Shown: positions 20,616 through 34,050, counted from the stretch's first letter. The stretch is DNA of 64,000 nucleotides from Candidatus Methanobinarius endosymbioticus (GCA_003315655.1 NIZT01000070.1:124001-188000); one strand, 5' to 3'. Numbers and translations: made by a program. The notes: generated from the letters alone by a model not told the origin.

Positions 20616-21341
20616 CTAAATTACTCCAAGGAATAAGCATCCTACTACCAATGTAAAAATTAATCCTATCATGATACCTTGAACTTTACCAGCATAATTA
20701 CCAGCAAAATTCTTTTGTATGGCACCAACCATTTTTACTTGGGTTTGAATATTTCTCATTCTTACCTCAATTAAAGCAGTTTCAGGAGCAACAGGTTTAA
20801 CTTCTTCCCCATCATCTTCTTCTTCTCCATTTTCATCGAGAGAAATTACATAAGCTTCTTCTTCAAAAGCTCCAGGATCTTTTTCAATACACTCTTTGAC
20901 TTTGGCTTCGATTGCGCCAGCGTCTTCTACATCAATCATGTTGAGAACTTCAACTTGAGTTTGGAATCTTTCAACACCTTCATCAGGTATGTTTTCAACA
21001 TAAGGAATAGCTCCAGTTGCACCCATGATGCTTCTTTTTTCTGGATCTACACCATTTTGATGTAATGCTTCAAAACTTTGACCTGTAATATGTCCTTGAA
21101 CTTCAGATCCACATAATATTAAAAATCTGATGTTAGGATTTGATATTATATTAGCTACAACTTTCTCAATACCGAGATTTTCTGTTTTACATGGTCCAGC
21201 AATAGCTGCACCTGCGTTAGCAGCAACATCTTCATTGTGAGAACCTAATGTTGTAACAGCAACAGGACTTTCAGGATCTCCAGCAATATAATCTCCATTA
21301 ATTATTGGCCATCCTTCAGCGGGTGGTTTTTTATCTACCAT
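20616..21341 (-). CDS. mtrA: Corrinoid subunit MtrA
   Basis: Carries the corrinoid that shuttles the methyl group to coenzyme M. The 241 residues include the histidine of the cobalt-binding motif EVQGHITGQ and the ending [31 protein letters not shown], which anchors it to the membrane. An acidic linker ([11 protein letters not shown]) precedes the C-terminal part. Directly adjacent to mtrB without spacing. Confidence 0.96.
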   Translation of the reverse strand: MVDKKPPAEGWPIINGDYIAGDPESPVAVTTLGSHNEDVAANAGAAIAGPCKTENLGIEKVVANIISNPNIRFLILCGSEVQGHITGQSFEALHQNGVDPEKRSIMGATGAIPYVENIPDEGVERFQTQVEVLNMIDVEDAGAIEAKVKECIEKDPGAFEEEAYVISLDENGEEEDDGEEVKPVAPETALIEVRMRNIQTQVKMVGAIQKNFAGNYAGKVQGIMIGLIFTLVVGCLFLGVI

Positions 21342-21668
21342 CTATAAAACCCCCAAATTGACTAATAGAGGGATAGCAGCGATTAATACAAACAATCCAA
21401 TTAAAAATCCATATACCATGTTTGTTAACATGCCTGCAGTAGCATAAGTACCTTCTCTTCCAGGGTATGCCCCGTCAGAAACAGTATTAGGATCTAATGA
21501 AGTCATTAAATCATTAGCTGCAACCTCTAGCTTGGTTATTTCATCATTTACATCGTCCATTGAGAGCACTATAACTTCTCTTCCGAGAGCCGCTCCGATC
21601 ATACCAGTAGAAGGATCGAGAGTTATATTATACTCAGGAACTACTTTTATTAAAGGTAACATTTCCAT
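21342..21668 (-). CDS. mtrB: Methyltransferase subunit MtrB
   Basis: A 108-residue subunit with [22 protein letters not shown] at the start and one C-terminal membrane segment ([25 protein letters not shown]). Located between mtrC and mtrA as in other Methanobacteriales. Confidence 0.94.
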   Translation of the reverse strand: MEMLPLIKVVPEYNITLDPSTGMIGAALGREVIVLSMDDVNDEITKLEVAANDLMTSLDPNTVSDGAYPGREGTYATAGMLTNMVYGFLIGLFVLIAAIPLLVNLGVL

Positions 21669-21679
21669 ATTTTCTCCCC

Positions 21680-22519
21680 CTATTGTTCTTCGATTTTAGG
21701 CCATAATCCAGACCATTTAACAGATGCGGCTTGTTTATAGGAATCTAAGATATAAGCTCTGATTGATATAATCCAACCAATTGTAGCAATTACAATTACA
21801 GCTACCCATACAGGAATTCCCATCCACATATTAGGAGCAGGATTAATAATTGTTAATATTCCAGTAATGAGCATGGCTAAAAATGCAGTAGAAACAGCTA
21901 ATTTAAGAGTTCTAATTTGATCTTCATTAGGTCCTAAACATGCATTGAATGGATGTTGAATAGCCATAGTGTTCATTATAAAGAATAAAACTATAAAACC
22001 AGGAGCTACAACAGAAGTTAAAATTCCGTCAATTGCATAGGTTCCTGCAAGAGTTGCAGAAAATCCTAATACAGATAAAGCAGCAGCACCAGATATTTCA
22101 GCAGTGCATTTTTCTAAAACTGGTATTTTCATTCCAACAATCTTCTTTGCGATTACACCTACGATGAAACCTAAAACCATTGAAAATACTAAAGCGAGAA
22201 TAGGTCCTAAAAAGCCTAATCCACCCATAAAAGAAACAGTTACAAGAGCTAAACCAATTAATGCACCAATAATACCAATTGAAAGTGACATATAACCAAT
22301 AGACGGTACACCAGTACCTAACCCATAACTTGCAACTCTACGAATAGCATCTGCACCCCATACAATAGCACAGACTGCTCCTAAAGAAGCTACAACAGGT
22401 CCAAAGACCGGGTTAAATGATACTAAATAAATTCCAAGAAGTCCTCCAATTACTCCAAGAAGAAGTAATTTTTCAGGGCCAATTGCGCCACCAGAAGGTC
22501 CTCCACCAGCTGCTGACAT
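21680..22519 (-). CDS. mtrC: Methyltransferase membrane subunit MtrC
   Basis: A polytopic membrane subunit of 279 residues starting [19 protein letters not shown], with several hydrophobic helices. I chose the ATG at 22519, which shares one base with the TAA of mtrD (TAATG overlap). Longer in-frame starts within mtrD give a cysteine/histidine-rich leader that does not belong to the family. MtrC, D and E form the sodium-translocating core. Confidence 0.94.
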   Translation of the reverse strand: MSAAGGGPSGGAIGPEKLLLLGVIGGLLGIYLVSFNPVFGPVVASLGAVCAIVWGADAIRRVASYGLGTGVPSIGYMSLSIGIIGALIGLALVTVSFMGGLGFLGPILALVFSMVLGFIVGVIAKKIVGMKIPVLEKCTAEISGAAALSVLGFSATLAGTYAIDGILTSVVAPGFIVLFFIMNTMAIQHPFNACLGPNEDQIRTLKLAVSTAFLAMLITGILTIINPAPNMWMGIPVWVAVIVIATIGWIISIRAYILDSYKQAASVKWSGLWPKIEEQ

Positions 22520-23223
22520 TATACAACACCTCCAGTTAAGATAATTGTGAATACTCCCATTATAATGGAAGCAACAGCACAAGCAAGTATACCAGTACCG
22601 ATTCTTTTAAATTTAGGGTCGTGGAAACCTTCGATTGTACCACCAATATTATATGAAGCAATTACTGAATTAATAAAGAAAACAGCTACTGCTAAAATAG
22701 CAGCTAAACCTACAGTTATAGTAGGATCAGATACAAAACTACCTTCAGTCACTGCAATATTAACACCGTAGTAAACGAGTCCTCCACCAGCACCACCAAG
22801 TAGACCACCGATGATTCCACTTATATAACAAACAGTAGGAATACCGTGACCTTCGGTACCAGAAGTTACGTATTTTTCTTGATTTCTACCAGTGATTGGG
22901 TCTACTTCAACTTTTGCAGAAGAAGGTACAACACCAACACCATATACATAAATTATATTAGCAACCAACATGGTGATTCCCATCATCATCATTGCACCTA
23001 CTGCACCAGCAATTGCAATAATATACCAAGGTTGACCAGTCATAGCTGCAGCTGTGATTAACCCGGTTAATCCAGCACCTGCTGCAAGCATTGCTGTTCC
23101 AGTTCCTACACCTGTTGCTGTTGCCATAGCCGCAGGAGCTCCTCCTACTGGTATGAAGTGTACACCTCCACCAATTAGGATTCCTCCAAAGGTTATAAAT
23201 AATACTAAAGTTATTGGATCCAT
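22519..23223 (-). CDS. mtrD: Methyltransferase membrane subunit MtrD
   Basis: A 234-residue polytopic subunit of the sodium-pumping part of Mtr. It contains [25 protein letters not shown], a conserved segment, and six or more hydrophobic stretches. Follows mtrE by 11 bases; its stop overlaps the start of mtrC. Confidence 0.96.
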   Translation of the reverse strand: MDPITLVLFITFGGILIGGGVHFIPVGGAPAAMATATGVGTGTAMLAAGAGLTGLITAAAMTGQPWYIIAIAGAVGAMMMMGITMLVANIIYVYGVGVVPSSAKVEVDPITGRNQEKYVTSGTEGHGIPTVCYISGIIGGLLGGAGGGLVYYGVNIAVTEGSFVSDPTITVGLAAILAVAVFFINSVIASYNIGGTIEGFHDPKFKRIGTGILACAVASIIMGVFTIILTGGVV

Positions 23224-23234
23224 AATGAAACCTC

Positions 23235-24125
23235 CTAATCTTCCTTATATGGTCCATATCTATTTCTGGAGAAATTTTCGAGTCTTTCATTCATTATAAT
23301 TAGAAGAATGACTATAATTAAACCAGCAATTAATCCCCCAATTAATCCAAAAACAACAGTTATCCAGAAACTGAGAAATACAACAGCACCAAAACAGAAA
23401 CCAGTTAATGGTCCACCAAATTTCGCACAAAAGTTACCAACATCAATAGAATTTCTTGCACCAACTTCAGCTTTAGTTACGATATCACCATGGATAGCAA
23501 CAGGAATACCTCCACCGAATGGATATTGTTGGTATTCTTTTTCTGCACCATAATGAACGTCTCCAGTGGAAGAACCAATAGCACCAAGAGTTATTCCCCA
23601 CAATACAGCTAAAAGCGGTAAAGGGAAAACGTGCAATGCAGTTCCATTAAGAGGTATTGTCATCAAGTATGCAACACTCACAATACAAAAATTAGTTATA
23701 AATCCATGCCCTGCAATAGGTCCTAAAGACTGTGTCAGAGCGTCCATGAATAAAGGCTGCTCAAATTGAGATTGACTTACAATCCTTCCCATGTGAGATG
23801 TTACTGTATAAACAGTATGTACTAAAGCAGCTACAGTTGCACCAATAGCAATTCCTACAATAGGCATTACATTAAAATTAAACATTGGTGAAATCAAAAC
23901 AAATGCAATAGATCCTGCGATACCACACCAAGTACCATAAGCCACTGGTTCACCAGATGCCGCTTTATTTATCAATCGGTGTAAATGTCCCATTTGAGGA
24001 GCAAGCTGAACTTGAGAGTTAGGGTTACTTTGAGAACCAATATCGGATTCGATATCTTCTGCAGTACCTGCTATAGTTGCAGCTACACCCATCAATGCAA
24101 CAACACCTAATGTTATAGGGTCCAT
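23235..24125 (-). CDS. mtrE: Methyltransferase membrane subunit MtrE
   Basis: A 296-residue membrane subunit, first gene of the mtr operon. Begins [20 protein letters not shown], carries the conserved loop [21 protein letters not shown] and several hydrophobic helices, and ends in a charged tail ([18 protein letters not shown]). Preceded by AAGGAGGAAA. Confidence 0.97.
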   Translation of the reverse strand: MDPITLGVVALMGVAATIAGTAEDIESDIGSQSNPNSQVQLAPQMGHLHRLINKAASGEPVAYGTWCGIAGSIAFVLISPMFNFNVMPIVGIAIGATVAALVHTVYTVTSHMGRIVSQSQFEQPLFMDALTQSLGPIAGHGFITNFCIVSVAYLMTIPLNGTALHVFPLPLLAVLWGITLGAIGSSTGDVHYGAEKEYQQYPFGGGIPVAIHGDIVTKAEVGARNSIDVGNFCAKFGGPLTGFCFGAVVFLSFWITVVFGLIGGLIAGLIIVILLIIMNERLENFSRNRYGPYKED

Positions 24126-24450
24126 ATTTTCTTTTCCTCCTTAGTTTTTATTAAATTGATTATTTAATATATGTAATATTTATTTAGATTAAATGTTTTA
24201 AAAGATCATTGTATATTTTTATAGCTTTTATGTTTACATTTTTAGATATATTTGTTGATCAACGTTTTTAAGACCAATATATCAATTATACTTTTATTTC
24301 TTATTATTTTATATTGATCAGGATAATTTTGTTGATTAATATAATTTTATTGTCTTTATATATATTATAATTAATCATTATAATTAAATCGGATAATCGT
24401 GAAATGAATTTTTATTGAAATCTTTTTTAACATAACTAAAAAAATAAAAA
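24126..24450 (-). promoter_or_regulatory. Spacer between mcrA and mtrE with possible operator
   Basis: This 343-base gap must hold the mtr promoter. It contains the perfect palindrome GTTGATCAAC (24254-24263) and related strings ATTGATCAGG (about 24313) and GTTGATTAAT (about 24331), a cluster of TTGAT half-sites. They could be a regulator binding site; no experiment or family match backs this. Confidence 0.3.
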
Positions 24451-24468
24451 AAATAGATGTTAAAACAC

Positions 24469-24474
<6 letters not shown>
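24451..24474 (-). terminator. Hairpin at the end of mcrA
   Basis: AAATAGATGT and ACACCTATTT form a ten-position stem with one mismatch and a four-base loop. The stem overlaps the mcrA stop codon and is followed on the minus strand by a T-rich tract. It probably ends the mcr transcript or protects its 3' end. Confidence 0.55.
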
Positions 24475-26121
<1,647 letters not shown>

Positions 26122-26135
26122 ATTAATCTATCTCC

Positions 26136-26885
26136 TTATTCTGGACAGAATCCACCTTCGGATCTTGAAACGTGTATTCTGTGTAATATTTCTACAGCGT
26201 CTTTATCGTCCTTGTAAGCTTCACCATCTACTCTGTAAATAGTGGTTTTCTTCATTAAAGTTTCTTCGTCTAATGGCTCACCGAGTACAACAGGTTCATC
26301 AAGCTCTTTACCAATTTGATCTTTAACCATTTCAATTTTTCCAGTTTCTTTGTTTAATAATTGTCTTCTTAACATATCAAACATTACACCGTTTTCATCG
26401 AGTCTTAATGAATGTCCGTGAACAGATTTACCTCTGATTCCAGATCTTGCTGGGTCGAAGTATTCGGTTTCTAATAATTCTTTGGAAATTCTTTCGAGAT
26501 CTCTTTCTCTTGCTTCGATGATTTGTCTTCCTGACAAAGTACCTGCATCTACTCCTCTAAATCTGTTTAAGTAAGATCTAGATCTTAAGTAAGGTTGAGC
26601 AGGAGCAAAATACATAGAGTCTACAAATTGAATATATCTTACTCTGTCTCCAGCTTTTGCGCCGTCGATCGGTTCTACTAATTCTCTTATAATGTCGTCA
26701 GGCTCATCCATTTCATCTAATGGAGGGTGAACACTTTTATATTCTTCACCTGGAGCTCTGTGACCTAATACTTTTACTACACCTTCATCAGATATTTCTC
26801 TTAATTTTTCTAAATCATATTCTGGGTCAGAAAAATTTCTTCTATTTTGAGCAATCTGAGAAGTTCCTGGATAATATTGTGCCAT
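26136..26885 (-). CDS. mcrG: Methyl-coenzyme M reductase gamma subunit
   Basis: The 249-residue gamma subunit of the hexameric enzyme. It begins MAQYYPGTSQIAQNRRNFSD and contains LGHRAPGEEYKSVHPPLDE and the conserved SGIRGKSVHGHSLRLDENG. Lies 14 bases before mcrA and 3 bases after mcrC. Confidence 0.97.
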   Translation of the reverse strand: MAQYYPGTSQIAQNRRNFSDPEYDLEKLREISDEGVVKVLGHRAPGEEYKSVHPPLDEMDEPDDIIRELVEPIDGAKAGDRVRYIQFVDSMYFAPAQPYLRSRSYLNRFRGVDAGTLSGRQIIEARERDLERISKELLETEYFDPARSGIRGKSVHGHSLRLDENGVMFDMLRRQLLNKETGKIEMVKDQIGKELDEPVVLGEPLDEETLMKKTTIYRVDGEAYKDDKDAVEILHRIHVSRSEGGFCPE

Positions 26886-26888
26886 AAA

Positions 26889-27491
26889 TCATGCACCTCC
26901 TAATGCTAACTTAACTTTTCTAATAATCTCATCTAATTTTTCTTGGGAACATGTTTCGCCCCTAATAACACCACTAACTATATCCATGATTTTACCTTCT
27001 GTTTTTATTCCTTTATTAGCCAGATCGGGCATGACTTTGGAAGTTTTAACACCAATTTTAGCAAAATCTTCAAGATCAACAGGATATTCACAAATAATAA
27101 CACAAGGACGATTTACATTACGAAGTATTAATCTCGCTTTGTAAATAATATGATTTTTAACTCCTCCAAGATGTATAACCAGTAATTTAAATTGTGACAT
27201 TTGTTCAACTTCTTTATTAGTTAAACCAAATCCACCACTTGCACCTGGAGCATCAGATGGAGTACCTGCACCAGCATTTAGTATAATTGTACTTGTTAAA
27301 ACATTGGCTTCACGAAGTGCAAAAGTTATTTCACAAACAGGTTTTGTTATGTGTCTTCTTCCTGGAGACATAGCTACTGCAAGAACATCACTTCCACATT
27401 CAGCAAAAGTACCTCTTTGAGCTATTCCTCCTCCTTCACCAAGTCCCATTGTTTCACGACAATCTACAACATGGGTACAACGTCCAATCAT
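26889..27491 (-). CDS. mcrC: McrC, methyl-coenzyme M reductase accessory protein
   Basis: A 200-residue protein of the mcr operon. It contains [21 protein letters not shown] near the N-terminus and the ending [30 protein letters not shown]. McrC is part of the ATP-dependent system that activates the F430 nickel; it is not a structural subunit. Confidence 0.93.
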   Translation of the reverse strand: MIGRCTHVVDCRETMGLGEGGGIAQRGTFAECGSDVLAVAMSPGRRHITKPVCEITFALREANVLTSTIILNAGAGTPSDAPGASGGFGLTNKEVEQMSQFKLLVIHLGGVKNHIIYKARLILRNVNRPCVIICEYPVDLEDFAKIGVKTSKVMPDLANKGIKTEGKIMDIVSGVIRGETCSQEKLDEIIRKVKLALGGA

Positions 27492-27519
27492 ATTAATAAT
27501 ATCCTTATAAATTTTTGTT

Positions 27520-27966
27520 TTATTCCATATCTCTCTTTATGATAGTTAATCTGTCTGCGAGCTTAGCTGATTGATCAGTCATCCCAATTAATTCATCAGG
27601 AATATCCGCATCACCATATTTTATGTTATCAGATGTAGTCTTTTGAGTTCTGATGTATTTTCCGATATTAATGTCAAATCCAAAAGGAAGATATTCATCA
27701 CATACTTCTCTTATATCATCAATAGTTGATTCATTTGAAATCTCAACAAAAATACGGCCAGTTTTGACTTTAAGCTCAATTTCTTTACCATTGACTATGA
27801 TTATTCCCCTATCAGCATATTTTGGATCTTCATTAGGGTCTGCGGGTGGGAGCTTTGGTCCTTGTAAAACAGTTCTTTTAACATCATCAAGTCCTTCAAT
27901 ACCATTTAACAACTTTTCAGTTGTATCTGCTCCTAAAACTCTATGTGGAAATACTTCAATATCCAT
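27520..27966 (-). CDS. mcrD: McrD, methyl-coenzyme M reductase operon protein
   Basis: A 148-residue protein with [22 protein letters not shown] at its start and [22 protein letters not shown] in the middle. McrD associates with Mcr assembly intermediates and is thought to help maturation. It lies 105 bases after mcrB, within a region rich in AT palindromes, and before mcrC. Confidence 0.94.
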   Translation of the reverse strand: MDIEVFPHRVLGADTTEKLLNGIEGLDDVKRTVLQGPKLPPADPNEDPKYADRGIIIVNGKEIELKVKTGRIFVEISNESTIDDIREVCDEYLPFGFDINIGKYIRTQKTTSDNIKYGDADIPDELIGMTDQSAKLADRLTIIKRDME

Positions 27967-28071
27967 TTATAATAAACCCCGTTTTTAATTAGATATGATT
28001 AGTCATGATCAAATTCTATTCATATATGAATTATATGATTAGTTAATCATGTGCAAAATCATGAAGATTAG

Positions 28072-29403
28072 TTAGATGTCACCTTTTATATCTGTAGCAG
28101 CTTCCACAACATATTTAAGTGGTTCTCTGAATTCGTCTACACTACTGAATACTTCTTTAATTAATCCAGAAGTTGATTCAGGTGAGAAAAGCTGAGTACC
28201 TGCGTCAAGACACATTGCAGCTACAACACAAGGGATACAGAATCCTTTACTATGTCTTGTTACAACGTGGTTACCGTTAAAGAGACCTGGGCCTCCTCCA
28301 CCGTAGATTGAGTGGCTAAAGAATGAAAATCCTACAGCTACCCCTTCAGCTCTACCAAAGTCTACACCCGGAAGACCAGTTGCAAATTCAATAGAATCAT
28401 TGAAGTATAATAATGAGGATGGTACACCTTGAGCAGCTCTTGCAGCACCCACATTTACCATAGTTGCAGCAGTAGCTCCAGCAGCAGCGTATGCATTCCA
28501 TTTAGCTAAATCATTGGTTTCGTATACATTGAAACCATTTAAATCTTTTTCTACACTTATGACATTATCATCAGTAGCTTTTGCAATGGTATCATTCATT
28601 ACAGCACCAACAGTTCCTTCTTTAGCATTATTTTTAACTAAATCTAAAACTATGTTGTCTGCGTTCATACCTTGGTAAGCTAATCCTAATAAATGCATTC
28701 TTTCAAATGCTCCGATAGCATCTCCCATTTCAAACATGGCAGTTTGTTCTAAGATACTAGAAAGAGCAGTTCCTTGTAATGTGTTTTTTAATGTGGCAGC
28801 AGCTACGTGGTTAGCCATAATATTTCTTAAAGCATAGCCTGGTCCTTCAAGCTTTTGAGGAATATCTAACATAGTTGCAATATTGGAGCCCATGTAATCA
28901 ACAGATTGTGGGTATCTTCCGAGAATTGCAGCTTTTACCATGTTAGCATCATACATACTAATATCAAATTGTTTAATAATAGATTGTACTAATGCAGTTG
29001 CAGTAGATAAGGTTGCTACAGAGTATTCAGCAGCAGATTCTAATCTTGCAGTTGGTATTTGTACTAATATCCTTTTTCCACCAGAAAGAAGCTCTACATT
29101 TGTATCATCATCTTCAGTTACTTGAACCATGTCTTTTAAAGCAGATGCAATTGCTTGAGCATTACCTGTAAGATCAAGATCCATTTCTCTTCCTAAAATC
29201 TTAGAATTTTGTCCACCGACAGATGCAGATTTTAATGAGTTTTCTATACCTTCTAAGTTTACAGCTACGGTCCTTTTAACACCACTTACGATGCTTTTTA
29301 TAGCAGGATTCCGTAGTGGGCTTAAGGCTTCGATAGGTACACTAGATTCTACTAATGAACCTCTATCGTCGTATAAATCGACTTTATCATCAAACTTCGC
29401 CAT
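28072..29403 (-). CDS. mcrB: Methyl-coenzyme M reductase beta subunit
   Basis: A 443-residue beta subunit with [18 protein letters not shown] at the start, [18 protein letters not shown] in the middle and [21 protein letters not shown] near the end, all typical. First gene of the operon, with a very strong site, AGGAGGG, before the ATG. Confidence 0.97.
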   Translation of the reverse strand: MAKFDDKVDLYDDRGSLVESSVPIEALSPLRNPAIKSIVSGVKRTVAVNLEGIENSLKSASVGGQNSKILGREMDLDLTGNAQAIASALKDMVQVTEDDDTNVELLSGGKRILVQIPTARLESAAEYSVATLSTATALVQSIIKQFDISMYDANMVKAAILGRYPQSVDYMGSNIATMLDIPQKLEGPGYALRNIMANHVAAATLKNTLQGTALSSILEQTAMFEMGDAIGAFERMHLLGLAYQGMNADNIVLDLVKNNAKEGTVGAVMNDTIAKATDDNVISVEKDLNGFNVYETNDLAKWNAYAAAGATAATMVNVGAARAAQGVPSSLLYFNDSIEFATGLPGVDFGRAEGVAVGFSFFSHSIYGGGGPGLFNGNHVVTRHSKGFCIPCVVAAMCLDAGTQLFSPESTSGLIKEVFSSVDEFREPLKYVVEAATDIKGDI

Positions 29404-29540
29404 TTTTTCCCTCCTAACTAAATATAGTTATTAATATACCTCCCAAATACAAACAGTCATTTTTAAGCCTGTATTGAGTAAGCTTATTTGCAGTTTTTTG
29501 CAATAACTAGCTATTTGGTATACGAATTTTAATTTGATTA

Positions 29541-29556
29541 ATATATATTATAAAGA
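29541..29556 (-). promoter_or_regulatory. Putative TATA box of the mcr operon
   Basis: Read on the minus strand: TCTTTATAATATATAT, a good archaeal TATA element about 140-150 bases before mcrB. A start 25 bases downstream implies a leader of about 110 bases, a plausible place for translational or post-transcriptional control. AT-rich context limits certainty. Confidence 0.4.
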
Positions 29557-30290
29557 TTATTCCTGGAGTCAAATAGCAAAGCTTATAAAGGAGAAGTGTA
29601 CTCGAAATTTGTAAGAATTCAGAGCTATAAAGTAATACTTTTTAAAATCTTTTAAAATAATTAAAATCATGCTCAAATTATTATATATATTTCTAACTAT
29701 TATAAAACAATTTAAAATCAATAAATAAAATAAATAACAAATAAAAACCTTTTAATATAAAAATTAACAAATTATATTAATTTAAATATATTCGGTGAAA
29801 ATCAAGAAATATGAAATTATAAAAAAATAAACAAATTTCAAAAAAATTAAAAATAAAAAGACAATTTATAAAAATATAGAAAAAATTAATAATAATTTTC
29901 AGTTAAAATATAAAATTTAAAAATAATGTAAATAAATAAGAGTAATACTATACTAAAAAGAAAAAAATTAAAAATAATAAAATTAATAAGAAACTATTGA
30001 AACTAAAAAATTCATAAAAAGAAATATAAAATATAAATTTTTATTGTAATTTGATTAATTATTATTATATATATATTTTATAATAATTTTATTTTTTATA
30101 AATTTTTTATATAAAAAATTTATAAAATTAAACAATTAATTTATAATTAGTTTTTAAAATTTTTATATATTTATATTATAAAATAAATTAATTTAATATA
30201 TAAATAATTCATTAATATTAATTTAAAAATTAAATTTGAAAATAATTTAAAAAAAGTTTAAAGAAATTTAAAAAAAATTATATAATTTAA
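29557..30290. other. Spacer between the mcr promoter and mmp10
   Basis: Extremely A/T-rich. I see no coding frame. The only clear structure is the palindrome at 30094-30127. Confidence 0.5.
30094..30127. terminator. 34-base perfect palindrome downstream of mmp10
   Basis: A perfect self-complementary sequence of only A and T, centred on TTATATAA, about 160 bases after the mmp10 stop. It could act as a terminator in either direction. Chance formation is more likely than usual because only two bases are used. Confidence 0.35.
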
Positions 30291-31538
30291 TTAACTTCTT
30301 TTCATTCCAAAGAAATTAATAGCTTCAACTAAATCTCTAAATAATTCTAATTCTCTTTCAATGACATTTTCTTCAGTTAATGTTCCACTCATTTCACCAT
30401 CAACAGATAGTTTGTCAGGTCCTCGACCAACAATACGGTCAATTCCATCTGAGCTTAATATATTTTTTGCATCAGTTTGATGAACAAAACATCTTCCAGG
30501 AATTATAGCTGTTTGTTTAACATCAGATAAATCTAAGTTTTCTAAATCTTTTTTTGTAATAAGGCATGCAATATCTTTTTTAGTAGCTACTACATTAACA
30601 TCATCAGCTTCTAATTTATCAAATACTTTTTTAATATATGGCGCAGCAATACTTGAAGTTATGATTGTAGCTTCACCAGTAATTTCTTGAATAAATTGTA
30701 AATATATTTCATTTTCATCTTTAGCTATTACAAATGGAGCTCCAGTTTCTGGATCTGAAACAGGAGTACCAGTAACACGTAGATTATAATCTTTGTTAAT
30801 TTCTTCTACTAATTTTTGGAATTCATCAACACTATGAGAATTAAGACCTTCTATAATTGGTTCATTTCCTAATATTAAACCTTGATTAGTGGTGTTTGCA
30901 AATCGCATTAAAATTAAAGCTTTTGCTCCCCATTGTTCAAGGTCTTCACAAGTTTTACAAAGGATATCTCCATCATTTACACCAGGAATAATTACTGAAG
31001 CAGCATGAAGTTGAGTACTTTCAGCAAAAGTCTTTGCGGCTTTAAGAGATTCTTCTGAATTAGGATCTTTTACCCATTCAGATCTAATTTTTGGATCAGA
31101 AGCAAATAAAGTAAAAGTAACTTCATCTACACCATGATTGATTAATCTATTAGCTATACTGGCATCATCAATACCTTTTCCACTAGTATAACCTAAATGC
31201 ATAGGAATATCAAATTGATTTATAGTACCAGTTAATTTTTCAAGATGAGGATAACAACTAACATCTCCCCCACCACTGATATTTACTTTAAGATTATTAT
31301 CATTAGGATTGGTCATCATTAATGTGGTTTGAACTTCATTCACAACAAAAAAAGGCATTTTAAACTCTTCTTTAGTTTCGGTTACCCCTTCACTACATTG
31401 AGGACATCCTATTTTTCCAGGAAAACAGTTTTTACAGCCTAAAGGTCCAATATGCTTTACTTTTTTAAAGTAACAATATTTACAAAAACCTCTGCAATCA
31501 TTTCCAGGAATTCCGCCGACATCAGCTACAATTTGCAT
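30291..31538 (-). CDS. mmp10: Mmp10, radical SAM McrA-arginine C-methyltransferase
   Basis: A 415-residue methanogenesis marker 10 protein. The radical SAM cysteines are in CRGFCKYCYF, followed by a second cysteine group (GCKNCFPGKIGCPQCSEG). Other conserved pieces are KVNISGGGDVSCYPHL and HLGYTSGKG. This family installs the 5-methyl group on an active-site arginine of McrA using SAM and a corrinoid. Located next to the mcr operon on the same strand but with its own transcription unit. Confidence 0.92.
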   Translation of the reverse strand: MQIVADVGGIPGNDCRGFCKYCYFKKVKHIGPLGCKNCFPGKIGCPQCSEGVTETKEEFKMPFFVVNEVQTTLMMTNPNDNNLKVNISGGGDVSCYPHLEKLTGTINQFDIPMHLGYTSGKGIDDASIANRLINHGVDEVTFTLFASDPKIRSEWVKDPNSEESLKAAKTFAESTQLHAASVIIPGVNDGDILCKTCEDLEQWGAKALILMRFANTTNQGLILGNEPIIEGLNSHSVDEFQKLVEEINKDYNLRVTGTPVSDPETGAPFVIAKDENEIYLQFIQEITGEATIITSSIAAPYIKKVFDKLEADDVNVVATKKDIACLITKKDLENLDLSDVKQTAIIPGRCFVHQTDAKNILSSDGIDRIVGRGPDKLSVDGEMSGTLTEENVIERELELFRDLVEAINFFGMKRS

Positions 31539-31675
31539 ATTAATACTATCTTTTTTTTATAATATAAAAATTTTCTTTATATCAATATATCACAAATGTT
31601 TCGTTATATCAATAAATATCATAAATGATTAAATTTTTTATAGAAAATAATTAAATTACTAATTTATTTATTAAA

Positions 31676-32815
31676 TCAATAATTTTTCTTTTTTAAGTCA
31701 AAAATAGCTATTTCTGAACTTGTATCAATTCTCATTGGAGGATCTAAAGTTCCAACACCATCAGAAACAAACATGTATTGACCATTATCTTCATAAAGTC
31801 CTCGAAGATATGGGAAAACAAGTTTAACTAAAATACTAAATGGGAAAAACTGACCACCATAAGTATGTCCTGCAAGAACTAACTCTATTCTATGTTCTTT
31901 AAATATATCCCAACCAATAGGAACATGATGAAGAGCTATTGAAACTTTGTTTTTATCAATTTTATCAGGACAACCTTGTTCTTTTTCTCCATTTTCATTT
32001 TCTAACTTATCTAAATTATGTACAGCTTCAGCTACAGCATTACTACCGATACATTTATTGTTGTAAGGGAAACCAATGATTTGAACACCCTTAATATCAA
32101 TGATTTCATCAGAAAGTACTCGAATATTAACTCTTTTAGCTGCAACAATAACATTTTGAATTCCAGGATAAAAATCATGATTTCCATGAGTGAAAAATAT
32201 AGGAACTTTTGATTCATCTAAGGGCATAAATGAATCTGATCCAATTGGACCACTTCCATCATGCTAGATCTCCAGTTATAAGAACAAAATCAAGGCCATT
32301 TTCATATTCTTGATTAATTTTTTTAACTATTTTATTTAATAGTCTATCTTTTCTTATAGCACCAATATGAACATCAGAAATATGGGCAAATCTAAGTTCT
32401 TCTGTTATATTATCAAATTCAAGATTTATATTTTTTATTTTAGGATTATCTGCATTATAGAGAGCATAAATAGATATAATTGGGACCAATGTAACTAATG
32501 CAACAAATATCTGCTCTTGAGTAATAGTTATATTCCAACCTATAATATAAATGATAATAACTATAAAAGCTAAATAAATAGATATTCTTTTCCAAATTTC
32601 AAATATTAACACCAGCGGTCTGGTGATTTTATTAGGATATAAAGCTTCTAAAACTATAGATATTAAATAAACACCAGATATAATAAAGGTAAGTGGTAAA
32701 ATTAAGTCTTTTCCCACTTGACTAAATAAATTTGAAATTAAAGTAAGTAGTAAAAAGTATAAATTGCATAAAAAATGGTAAAAACTGGACCATTCATTAT
32801 TAATCGTTTCATCAT
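31676..32815 (-). pseudogene. Broken membrane metallophosphoesterase
   Basis: Two frameshifts interrupt a membrane-anchored calcineurin-type phosphoesterase. The gene begins at ATG 32815 (or 32812) with MKRLIMNGPVFTIFYAIYTF, shifts frame near 32745, then continues LLLTLISNLFSQVGKDLILPLT with about four membrane segments. Metal motifs SDVHIG and ITGDLA follow. A second shift near 32264 (one extra T) separates these from DGSGPIGSD, THGNHDFY, LHHVPIG and AGHTYGGQFFP, ending at 31676. Motifs are otherwise all conserved, so decay is recent, or the indels are sequence errors. It lies 137 bases after mmp10 on the same strand. Confidence 0.82.
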
Positions 32816-33174
32816 TATGTTCAAGAAAACACCATCATAATAATAATTTAGAATTTCAAATAATAATATACAAATATTCTCCTATAAATAATTATCTTCG
32901 TGAAAATTATTTTCTAAATATCATCCTTTTTGTAATATAATTCTTAATTGCTATTTAGCTAATAATAATATAATTAATAATAATATATAATTTGATACAA
33001 TAATAACTAATAACTAGCTAAATAAAATAGTTTTATATTTTTATATAATTTAAAATTTTAAAAATAAATTTATTTTTCATTTAAAATATAATTCCTTAAT
33101 AATTCACATTATAAATTTATTTTATTTATTATATATAATATATTCATTTAATAATATATTAAATTTATTAATAT
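32816..33174. other. AT-rich spacer
   Basis: No supported feature between the phosphoesterase remnant and the first DUF4013 gene. It contains short A/T palindromes only. Confidence 0.4.
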
Positions 33175-34050
33175 TTATTTCATGTTATTTTCCATGTTAA
33201 TTTTTGATTTTTTATAAATTAATCCTAAAGTTCTTCCAAAGAACATTATTATAAACGGCATTATTAATAAAAAAAGTATTATAATTCCTATAAAAGGTAT
33301 AACCACAATACTTCCTGCAATAATTGAAATAATAACTAAAATCAAAACAAAAATAATGGAATAGCTAATATAATTTAACAATTTTATTTTAGAAATATCT
33401 GAAAAAACTTTTTTAATACTTAAAGCTGATTTCACACTACCAGTATCGGCTAATCTAGCTAGAGCAATAACAAGTATTAAAGAAGTAATTAAAAAGAGAA
33501 TATTTCCAATGATTAATGTAATAAGAATATTTCCTGTATCGAAATATAATAAACTATTAGCTGTTATTTCAGGACCAAAATACATATAGCTATAGACTAA
33601 TCTAAGAATAAAATTAACTGTACCATTTAAATAAGCTAATATGATAGTTAAAATCATGGAAATTGTATAGTATAATATAGATACAATAGCTATTTTAATT
33701 CCATTGAAAAGGTTTTTAGTGATTTTTATTGAAGGTATTTCATGAGATTTTTCATTTTTTGGAGAAGTTTTATCTTCTACACTATCTTTATTTATAGAAT
33801 TATTATTTTGTATGGTATTTTTAATTATACTCAATAAATATCCACCAGCTATAATCATTATAATTATACCTACAATATTTGAAAGAAAATATAAAATTTG
33901 AGTTGCAATAGTCTGATTTAAAGCTACAGTGATAGAAGGCAAAAGAGATAATATTGCATCAAAGAAAAATAAAACTCCTAAAGTCAATAGTTTATCAATA
34001 TCTTTAATAGGATAAGACAATGAATCATGAAACATTTCCTTAATATTCAT
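33175..34050 (-). CDS. DUF4013 membrane protein, copy 1
   Basis: A 291-residue membrane protein starting MNIKEMFHDSLSYPIKDIDKLL, then six or so hydrophobic helices and a C-terminal motif MFFGRTLGLIYKKSKI. Between helices there is a hydrophilic loop of about 30 residues (NNSINKDSVEDKTSPKNEK) absent from the next copy. Members of DUF4013 are common in Methanobrevibacter and have no known function. First of three tandem paralogues, all on the minus strand. Confidence 0.82.
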   Translation of the reverse strand: MNIKEMFHDSLSYPIKDIDKLLTLGVLFFFDAILSLLPSITVALNQTIATQILYFLSNIVGIIIMIIAGGYLLSIIKNTIQNNNSINKDSVEDKTSPKNEKSHEIPSIKITKNLFNGIKIAIVSILYYTISMILTIILAYLNGTVNFILRLVYSYMYFGPEITANSLLYFDTGNILITLIIGNILFLITSLILVIALARLADTGSVKSALSIKKVFSDISKIKLLNYISYSIIFVLILVIISIIAGSIVVIPFIGIIILFLLIMPFIIMFFGRTLGLIYKKSKINMENNMK

